Under the pieces are notes generated by a model. The model ran no database searches and was not told the origin of the DNA. It saw nothing but the letters and a program-made list of their open reading frames with translations. A stretch of DNA of 64,000 nucleotides from Fidelibacterota bacterium. GTDB lineage: Bacteria; Fidelibacterota; UBA8477; JABMPR01. The position numbers were made by a program, and so were the translations under genes. The stretch lies in NCBI GenBank assembly GCA_013203185.1, contig JABMOS010000113.1, positions 1-64,000 on the forward strand, written 5' to 3'. Below, piece by piece: positions 57,035 through 64,000 of the stretch (its first letter is position 1; each line of letters starts with the position of its first letter).

Positions 57035-58273
57035 CTAAAAGGTATAGACCAAATCAGCACAAACACCAAGGGTTCCATACAAATCATTGAAGATCATTTG
57101 GGGTCCTGTTATCCAAAAGGTATTGTTAACCAGGATATCCAATTGGAGATCACCATAATTAAAGCCCATCCCGGCCTTGTAACTGTAGGCACCATTACCA
57201 CCCAGGGAGAATGTTGAGTAAGTATCCTCATCATCTTGACTGCCAGAGACGTAGACATTTTTTGTGCTGGTGAATCCCAGAGTTGTGATTTGTCTCTCCA
57301 TTCCAAATCTTAGGGTAGTGTATTTTAGCTTGGCTTCCAGCCCAATATTCAAAATTGGGGCAACAAGACCAAAGCTCATATCAGTATCTGTTGATTCTGA
57401 TCCACTCAATTTGCCTTCATCTGACATTCGTGAGAAAAACAAAGAACCCCCAAGGCCATAGACCAGAAAAATTTTGTCGTCGGCCAAGTTCTGATTGTTA
57501 AATACTCTATAGGTAGAATTAATGGCGAATTGATTGTCAGATTCGTCTTCTAATTTCGTATTAGCGCTAGTGTATTCACTGGATCCTCCTTGGTAGGCTA
57601 AACCAAATACAGCATAACTATTGTCAAAGAAAAACAGGCCTGAATTTGATCGTGCTTTCACTTGTAGGGCAAAACTGAGTTTACTGGATTTCCCCTCTGC
57701 GCTGGTGCTTGAACCGCCAGATTCATAATCACCAGTAAAACTACCATGAGGTGTTGGTGCAAGGCCCAGGAGACTATTAATGTTGCTTGGAGTCAAACCG
57801 AAGGAGAGGGAAGTTGAAAGTTCCATCTCCTTTGTATCAACCCCATATTCGAGGTCAACCATAATATTTGTCTGGCTCAACTTTTCTTCGCTGGTAGTCG
57901 GAGTGGTTTCTTTATCATCATCAACTTCAGTTTGGCTGGTAATCCCAAAGCGGGCACCCATACGCACAGCTGACCGTGGACCAAGACTTCGAATGATGTT
58001 GAAGTAATCATCTTGCTGGAGACTTCCACCGTAGAAACCCCAGGATTTGGCCGAGTCACCAACGACGAGCAGATAATTTGGGTTCGCAAGATGAATATCT
58101 TGGAAATAGATAAGATTCATGTCGTTTATCCTCTGTGGAAACAACTGAATGGACGCATCATCACCTGGCAGCATATAAGGATTATTCCCCAGTGCCTGGA
58201 CGCGCTTATCAGTGGCATCAAGAGTTGAAATAGCAACAAGCAGGATGAGACTCATGACGAGCTTTTTTTTCAT
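57035..58273 (-). CDS. outer-membrane beta-barrel-like protein
   Basis: Signal peptide; 'ALGNNPYMLPGDDASIQLFPQRINDM' then amphipathic strands; C-terminus '...CADLVYTF' (terminal Phe). Confidence 0.7.
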   Translation of the reverse strand: MKKKLVMSLILLVAISTLDATDKRVQALGNNPYMLPGDDASIQLFPQRINDMNLIYFQDIHLANPNYLLVVGDSAKSWGFYGGSLQQDDYFNIIRSLGPRSAVRMGARFGITSQTEVDDDKETTPTTSEEKLSQTNIMVDLEYGVDTKEMELSTSLSFGLTPSNINSLLGLAPTPHGSFTGDYESGGSSTSAEGKSSKLSFALQVKARSNSGLFFFDNSYAVFGLAYQGGSSEYTSANTKLEDESDNQFAINSTYRVFNNQNLADDKIFLVYGLGGSLFFSRMSDEGKLSGSESTDTDMSFGLVAPILNIGLEAKLKYTTLRFGMERQITTLGFTSTKNVYVSGSQDDEDTYSTFSLGGNGAYSYKAGMGFNYGDLQLDILVNNTFWITGPQMIFNDLYGTLGVCADLVYTF

Positions 58274-58550
58274 TTGTTTACCCCCTTATGGTAAGTGTGG
58301 TTTAGCTCTAATTCGTCACATGATAATACGAAAATCTTTAATCTCATATCCCGAATTTTTTTTTTTGAGCCCTGTGATATGGATCTATTGGTGACAAATA
58401 ATATCATGATAAGCTACTATTAATAAGCGTTTTATGAAAAAATATTCATTCTATAAATACAGTATTTGTAACTACCGACCTTCACACTATATTCCTCACG
58501 CAAATACTGAGAAAAATGAATCATTTAAGACAAATTCTATCATGAATTTC

Positions 58551-58571
58551 CGCTGTGTAATCTACACAGCG
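58551..58571. promoter_or_regulatory. perfect inverted repeat upstream of hydrogenase operon
   Basis: CGCTGTGTA-atc-TACACAGCG, 9-bp arms. Confidence 0.6.
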
Positions 58572-58595
58572 TTCTCATTTGAATTCTTCTCAATG

Positions 58596-58610
58596 TCAGA
58601 TTCAATCTGA
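58596..58610. promoter_or_regulatory. second perfect inverted repeat upstream of hydrogenase operon
   Basis: TCAGATT-C-AATCTGA, 7-bp arms. Confidence 0.5.
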
Positions 58611-58672
58611 TCTTTTGCCATCATTCTGATGAAAAAGCCAAGGCGTTAACAATAGCTGGAAAGGGTAAATGA

Positions 58673-59818
58673 ATGGGACAACTATTAACATCCGATGAAT
58701 CCTTAGACATATCCATCTCAGAGGAGCTGGAAGCACAAGGAGTTAGCCGACGAAACTTTCTGAAGTTTTGTACTGCCATCACTGCTGCCATGGGTCTACC
58801 TGCAAGCATGGTTGCCAGGGTTGCAGAAACTATTACAAGTCCAACCCGGACTCCTGTGATTTGGTTGCACTTCCAGGAATGTACGGGTTGTACAGAATCA
58901 CTTTTGAGAGCAACACATCCAACTGTTGAAGAATTGGTTTTGGATATGATCTCTCTTGACTATTCAGAGACCCTGTGTGCTGCGGCAGGCCATCAGGTTG
59001 AAAAATCCCTTAATGATTCAGCGACATTGAATGAAGGTAAATACATCCTCGTAGTGGAAGGCTCAATTCCAGTAAAAGAAGATGGTATTTATTGCAAGAT
59101 TGCTGATAGAACTGCGTTGGACATCTTGAAAGATTATGGAAATCGGGCTGCTGCTGTTGTGGCCATCGGATCCTGTGCCTCCTGGGGTGGTGTTCAATCT
59201 TCAAGCCCAAATCCCACTGGAGCAACTGGTGTACACGAAATTATTACAGACAAGCCAGTCATCAACCTTCCTGGTTGCCCTGCAAGTCCGTATAATTTGC
59301 TCTCAACGATTCTGTATTATCTGACTCTGGGCAAACTTCCCCAATTAGACAGCAAAGCTCGTCCAAAATTTGCTTATGGCCGTCTCATTCATGAACATTG
59401 TGAACGTCGTCCTCATTTTGATGCAGGTCGTTTTGCTTTGCAATTTGGTGACGATGGGCATCGTGAAGGCTACTGCCTTTACAAACTGGGATGTAAAGGT
59501 CCCGAAACCTTTAACAATTGTTCCTCCATTCTATATGGTGATGTGGGTTCAGGCGCCTGGCCTGTTGGAACGGGCCATCCTTGTTTTGGTTGTTCAGAAG
59601 AGGGTGTGGGATTCACCAAGTACATTCACGAACAATCTGAAGTATTTACCGATACACCACCTGCATCATACGCACAAATCTCTGGTGACAAGGCCGGTGG
59701 CCTCACTGTGGGTGGCGCTGCTGTCGCAGGAGCCGTGGGAGGTGTCATTGTTGGTGCCAGTGCTATGGCTGCTAAAAAGATGAAGGCAGAAGAAACTGCT
59801 CCGGAATCAGACGCATAA
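58673..59818 (+). CDS. hybO: [NiFe] hydrogenase small subunit (membrane-bound uptake type)
   Basis: Tat motif 'SRRNFLKFCTAITAAMG'; 'FQECTGCTESLLRATHPTVEELVLDMISLDYSETLCAAAGHQ'; FeS Cys motifs; C-terminal hydrophobic anchor. Confidence 0.97.
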   Translation: MGQLLTSDESLDISISEELEAQGVSRRNFLKFCTAITAAMGLPASMVARVAETITSPTRTPVIWLHFQECTGCTESLLRATHPTVEELVLDMISLDYSETLCAAAGHQVEKSLNDSATLNEGKYILVVEGSIPVKEDGIYCKIADRTALDILKDYGNRAAAVVAIGSCASWGGVQSSSPNPTGATGVHEIITDKPVINLPGCPASPYNLLSTILYYLTLGKLPQLDSKARPKFAYGRLIHEHCERRPHFDAGRFALQFGDDGHREGYCLYKLGCKGPETFNNCSSILYGDVGSGAWPVGTGHPCFGCSEEGVGFTKYIHEQSEVFTDTPPASYAQISGDKAGGLTVGGAAVAGAVGGVIVGASAMAAKKMKAEETAPESDA

Positions 59819-59825
59819 GGAGTTT

Positions 59826-60800
59826 ATGATGAACCTTGAACGACGAGATTTTTTAAAGGTTCTTTCGGTCGGCGCGTTGACTGCTGGTAATGTCACAAGC
59901 GTATTCGCTGATATTAGAAAGACACTGTCTGCAGATGCTGTTGGTATTCTGTATGATGGTACGATCTGTATAGGCTGCAAAGCTTGTGAGGCTGCTTGTA
60001 AACAGTACAATGATATGCCGCCTGAAAGCGGAAAATTAGAAAAAGCTCAAGGCGTTGATGGAATCTGGGATGAATCCTATGATCTATCAGAACAAACCTT
60101 GAATAAGATAAAGCTCTACGAACATGGTAGTGCCTTAGAACGCAATCGCGAGGAAAACGGCTTTGCTTTTGTGAAGAAAGCCTGCATGCATTGTGTGGAT
60201 CCAGATTGCGTATCCGCATGCCCGGTAACAGCGCTGACAAAAAATAGTGCAACCGGTGTTGTGGAATATGATAAGGATGCTTGCATCGGATGTCGCTATT
60301 GTATGGTAGCTTGCCCCTATAATGTGCCGAAATTTGAATACGCCAAAGCCATTCCTGAAATTCAGAAATGTCAAATGTGTGATCATCGTCAGGCTGAGGG
60401 TGGCATCCCTGCCTGTTGTGAATTTTGTCCCACAGGTGCATCGCTTTTTGGTAAGGTGACTGACCTTCTGGAAGAAGCCCGAAAAAGAGTCAAACTGACA
60501 GCTGGTACTTCCTATGAATATCCCATGCGTAGTCTGGCAGAGGGTGATGTTAGTCCCAAAAAGGTCGCAAAATATATAAATTATATATATGGTGAAAAAG
60601 AAGGAGGCGGAACTCAGTATCTACTTCTTTCAGCTATTCCCTTTACAAAACTGGGCTTACCAGAAGTTTCTGAGACATCATCTGCATCCAGGTCTGAGGG
60701 TATCCAGCATGGAATCTACAAGGGCATGATCGCTCCGGTAGCACTCCTGGGTGGATTGCTTTATGGTGCCTATCAAACAACTAAGAATGCAGAAGAATAG
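59826..60800 (+). CDS. hybA: hydrogenase HybA-like 4Fe-4S subunit
   Basis: Tat 'ERRDFLKVLSVGALTAG'; 'CIGCKACEAACKQYN', 'CMHCVDPDCVSACPVTAL', 'CIGCRYCMVACPYNVP'. Confidence 0.95.
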   Translation: MMNLERRDFLKVLSVGALTAGNVTSVFADIRKTLSADAVGILYDGTICIGCKACEAACKQYNDMPPESGKLEKAQGVDGIWDESYDLSEQTLNKIKLYEHGSALERNREENGFAFVKKACMHCVDPDCVSACPVTALTKNSATGVVEYDKDACIGCRYCMVACPYNVPKFEYAKAIPEIQKCQMCDHRQAEGGIPACCEFCPTGASLFGKVTDLLEEARKRVKLTAGTSYEYPMRSLAEGDVSPKKVAKYINYIYGEKEGGGTQYLLLSAIPFTKLGLPEVSETSSASRSEGIQHGIYKGMIAPVALLGGLLYGAYQTTKNAEE

Positions 60801-60809
60801 GAGCTGACT

Positions 60810-61949
60810 ATGCACGAAAACAAAGCTCTCGGCGGCAGACTGCTCACCAAGCCATTCTGGGTTCTATTAGGTTTGGCCATGATAGCCGGTTTACTCCTTA
60901 TCAAACGGTTTCTCTTTGGGATTGGTGCTGTTACCAATCTATCAGACGGATATCCATGGGGTATCTGGATTGTTTATGACGTTTTAGTGGGAACGGCCCT
61001 GGGTTGCGGTGGATATTCCATCGCCCTCCTGGTGTATATCTTTAACAAGGGAGAATATCATCCCTTAGTTAGATCCGCTTTAATGACCAGTGCCTTTGGG
61101 TATACCCTTGCTGGTGTATCAATTTTTATCGATATCGGTCGCTACTGGCAGATGTATAACGTATTTCTGCCCTGGCACATCAATCTGAACTCAATCATGT
61201 TCGAAGTAGCAGCCTGTATTGGTGCCTATGTGTTTGTCCTTTGGATTGAGTTCTCACCGACCTTCCTGGAACATCGGCAATCACTTGAAAAGAAAAAGAA
61301 ACTCAACAAGATACTCTTTTTCTTCATTGCCCTGGGGGTATTACTACCCACCATGCATCAGTCCAGCCTGGGTTCATTGATGATCATTGCTGGTGAAAAA
61401 CTATCACCGATCTGGCAAACTGGCTGGTTACCCTTGTTGTTCTTGATGTCAGCCATCACCATGGGATATGCTGTTGTCATTTTTGAATCCCTATTTTCAG
61501 CTGTCGCGCTCAAACGACCTCTGGATGAAACACCCATACTAGGAAAACTAAGTGGGATTATGATTCCTCTCTTGGTGCTATTCCTATTGCTACGATTTGG
61601 CGATCTCATGTGGCGAGGACAGTTGGGAAATATTTTTAATGATGGAATGTTAGGAGCGGTCTTCGTTGTTGAAAATCTATTATTCCTGATTCCTATTTTC
61701 ATGTTGGCCCCAGCGAAAAATCGTATGCATGCCACAACTTTGTTCTGGTCTTCTGGATCCATGATCCTGGCAGGAGCGCTCTATCGTTTTGACACCTTTC
61801 TGGTAGCGTTCAATCCTGGTATTGGATATCACTACTTTCCATCAGCATCAGAAATCTTGATCACAGTTGGTATCATCTCCATTGAGATCTTGGCTTACCT
61901 GATATTCGTCAAAAAGCTCCCGGTATTACCGGCAATCAAACATTCATAA
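60810..61949 (+). CDS. hybB: NrfD-family hydrogenase membrane subunit HybB
   Basis: 'LSDGYPWGIWIVYDVLVGTALGCGGYSIALLVYIFNKGEYHPLVRSAL', 'HQSSLGSLMIIAGEKLSPIWQT'. Confidence 0.95.
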   Translation: MHENKALGGRLLTKPFWVLLGLAMIAGLLLIKRFLFGIGAVTNLSDGYPWGIWIVYDVLVGTALGCGGYSIALLVYIFNKGEYHPLVRSALMTSAFGYTLAGVSIFIDIGRYWQMYNVFLPWHINLNSIMFEVAACIGAYVFVLWIEFSPTFLEHRQSLEKKKKLNKILFFFIALGVLLPTMHQSSLGSLMIIAGEKLSPIWQTGWLPLLFLMSAITMGYAVVIFESLFSAVALKRPLDETPILGKLSGIMIPLLVLFLLLRFGDLMWRGQLGNIFNDGMLGAVFVVENLLFLIPIFMLAPAKNRMHATTLFWSSGSMILAGALYRFDTFLVAFNPGIGYHYFPSASEILITVGIISIEILAYLIFVKKLPVLPAIKHS

Positions 61950-61973
61950 ACTGAAGATATGAGGATTATATAA

Positions 61974-63680
61974 ATGAGTAAAAGAATCGTAGTTGATCCG
62001 GTCACTCGCATAGAGGGACACTTAAGAATTGATTGTGATATTAAGGATGGCAAGGTTGCTAAAGCCTGGTCATCAGGCCAGATGTGGCGTGGGATTGAAA
62101 CCATTCTAAAAGGTCGCGATCCACGGGATGCCTGGGTCTTTACCCAAAGAATCTGTGGTGTATGTACCACTGTGCATGCCATTGCTTCCGTACGAACGGT
62201 TGAAAATGCACTGGAAATGGAAATTCCTGTTAACGCACAGTTTATCCGCAACATGGTCATTGCTGCCCATGGTATTCACGATCATATCGTGCATTTCTAT
62301 CATCTATCCGCTCTGGATTGGGTAGACGTTGTGTCGGCCCTGTCTGCTGATCCAAAAGCTGCCTCAAAACTTGCTCAGAGTCTGTCTGACCATCCCAATA
62401 ATGGCTGGCAGGAATACAAGGCGGTACAGGATAAGTTGAAGACATTTGTGGGATCAGGACAATTGGGTATTTTTGCCAATGGTTACTGGGGTCATCCCGC
62501 CATGAAATTACCACCAGAGGTCAATCTCATAGCAGCAGCCCATTATCTGGAAGCCTTCGAGATTCAGAGAAAAGCAAACCAGATCACAACTATCCTGGGA
62601 TCAAAAACACCTCATATCCAGAACCTGGCTGTAGGTGGCGTTTCCAATCCTATTAACCCTGACAGCCAAGCTGCTTTAAATATGGAACGACTGCAGATGG
62701 TTAAAGGTCTCATGGATCAATTGAAATCCTTTATCTACAATGCCTATATCGTGGATGTAGCTGTCGTCGCATCCTTCTATCAAGACTGGCTAGGTTATGG
62801 TTCAGGTGTAACGGATTATCTCTCCGTACCCGACTTTCCAACTGATACCAAGGGAACCCAATTTGGTACTCCAGGTGGATATATCCCTGGTGGAGATATT
62901 AGCAAACTCAAACCAATCACTTCCTTCCAGGACAAGTTTTTCCGTGACGGTGTCAAGGAAAGTGTGAAGCACTCATGGTACAAGGGTGAGGGGAATTTGC
63001 ATCCGTATAAGGGTGAAACTGAACCCCATTATACTGATTTTGAAGATGATGGTAAATATAGTTGGGTGAAAGCGCCAACATTCCTGGGCAAACCAGCCCA
63101 GGTCGGACCTCTGGCTAATGTGCTTAACATGTATGCCCAAGGTCATGAGACAACGCAGAAAGTTGCCGGTGTTGCCTTTGCCAAGATCAAGGCCATCACA
63201 AAATCTAAATCTGATATACCAATCAGTGTTCTCCATTCTACGCTGGGTCGCCACGCTGCCCGCGCTATTAGAACTGCCGTACTTTTTGAAGAACTTGAGA
63301 AAAATTACAATCTCTTGATAAACAATATTGCCGGTGGTGATTTTGAAACCTTTAACCCACCTGTCTTTCCAAAGGGCGAGCAACAGGGTTTTGGTTTTCA
63401 TGAAGCCCCTCGTGGTGTGCTATCACATTGGATTGTTATTAAAAATGGTAAGATCGAGAATTATCAAGCCGTGGTACCTTCCACCTGGAATGCAGCACCT
63501 CGGAATGATGATGATGCAGTAGGCCCCTATGAGGCATCCCTCGTGGGTAATCCCATTGCAGATGAAGAAAAACCATTAGAGGTACTACGGACAGTACACT
63601 CCTTCGATCCTTGTCTGGCATGTGCAATTCACCTGCATGACAACAAACGGAAGAATATTTCGAAAGTCCATGTCCTCTAA
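61974..63680 (+). CDS. hybC: [NiFe] hydrogenase large subunit
   Basis: 'VVDPVTRIEGHLRID', 'RICGVCTTVHAIASV', C-terminal 'DPCLACAIH' plus cleavable tail 'LHDNKRKNISKVHVL'. Confidence 0.98.
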   Translation: MSKRIVVDPVTRIEGHLRIDCDIKDGKVAKAWSSGQMWRGIETILKGRDPRDAWVFTQRICGVCTTVHAIASVRTVENALEMEIPVNAQFIRNMVIAAHGIHDHIVHFYHLSALDWVDVVSALSADPKAASKLAQSLSDHPNNGWQEYKAVQDKLKTFVGSGQLGIFANGYWGHPAMKLPPEVNLIAAAHYLEAFEIQRKANQITTILGSKTPHIQNLAVGGVSNPINPDSQAALNMERLQMVKGLMDQLKSFIYNAYIVDVAVVASFYQDWLGYGSGVTDYLSVPDFPTDTKGTQFGTPGGYIPGGDISKLKPITSFQDKFFRDGVKESVKHSWYKGEGNLHPYKGETEPHYTDFEDDGKYSWVKAPTFLGKPAQVGPLANVLNMYAQGHETTQKVAGVAFAKIKAITKSKSDIPISVLHSTLGRHAARAIRTAVLFEELEKNYNLLINNIAGGDFETFNPPVFPKGEQQGFGFHEAPRGVLSHWIVIKNGKIENYQAVVPSTWNAAPRNDDDAVGPYEASLVGNPIADEEKPLEVLRTVHSFDPCLACAIHLHDNKRKNISKVHVL

Positions 63681-64000
63681 CCCCGAGGTGGTCGTCCTCG
63701 GCCTGGGTAATATCCTCATGGAAGATGAGGGTGTTGGTGTCCATGCCGCAAACCACCTCCAAGAGCATTACCACTTTGAGCCAGAAATCGAGATCGTTGA
63801 TGGGGGAACCAGCGGTCTCGATCTTCTGCCTTTTTTTGGACCAGAAAAATCTATATTAATTATTGATGCTGTTAATTTTGATATGGAGCCAGGTACTGTT
63901 GGTAAGCTAGAAGACGATGCAATCCTCGCTCAATTAGATCCCAAAATTTCACTTCATCATTTGGGTCTTTCCGATCTCATCAGTATCGCCGAACTTACTG
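63670..64000 (+). CDS. hybD: hydrogenase maturation endopeptidase (partial, runs off right edge)
   Basis: Not in the ORF track (no stop in window). ATG 63670 overlaps hybC; translates 'MSSNPEVVVLGLGNILMEDEGVGVHAANHLQEHYHFEPEIEIVDGGTSGLDLLPFF...LIIDAV...HHLGLSDL'. Confidence 0.95.
   Translation, partial: MSSNPEVVVLGLGNILMEDEGVGVHAANHLQEHYHFEPEIEIVDGGTSGLDLLPFFGPEKSILIIDAVNFDMEPGTVGKLEDDAILAQLDPKISLHHLGLSDLISIAELT

Noticed and set aside
1-64000. CRISPR array, tRNA/rRNA genes, integrase or transposase
   Set aside because: No regularly spaced repeats, no tRNA-like T-loop/cloverleaf or rRNA stretches, and no integrase/transposase motifs seen; absence not verified by tRNAscan/Infernal.

Overview
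64 kb bacterial window, protein-coding and mostly operonic. I recognised no rRNA, tRNA, CRISPR array, phage or transposase gene. Main blocks: (1) an orphan Pycsar-effector-like (DUF5706-type) membrane protein at the left edge and an M61 peptidase; (2) a tightly overlapping phosphorelay/c-di-GMP operon (4033-14018) with 2 Hpt domains, 6 receiver domains, a hybrid histidine kinase and a GGEEF domain, followed by a HEAT protein, a processive family-2 glycosyltransferase and an uncharacterised membrane-anchored protein; (3) a redox-signalling and electron-transfer region (21.3-36.2 kb). This holds a 6-heme collagen-like-repeat cytochrome behind a near-consensus sigma-54 promoter and a structured, attenuator-like leader, a histidine kinase with a CXXCH motif in its sensor domain, an NtrC-type regulator, and a cluster encoding a DUF2339-like protein, an 8-heme cytochrome, an FeS subunit, NrfD, Rieske, a fused b6/subunit-IV cytochrome b, 9-, 4- and 12-heme cytochromes and a convergent 7-heme cytochrome; (4) a sulfur-relay operon (SQR-DUF1641-TusE/DsrC-DsrE) with a 29-bp palindrome upstream; (5) tandem secreted paralogs and two hemerythrins; (6) a pyruvate dehydrogenase operon (aceE-aceF-lpd) with a dispersed repeat between aceE and aceF, followed by CAT-like and GNAT acyltransferases; (7) a hybOABCD-type [NiFe] hydrogenase operon running off the right edge. 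The candidate system I would test first is the heme-sensor kinase / sigma-54 activator pair with its two putative target promoters and the downstream multiheme conduit. All family assignments come from reading motifs by eye; no database search was run.
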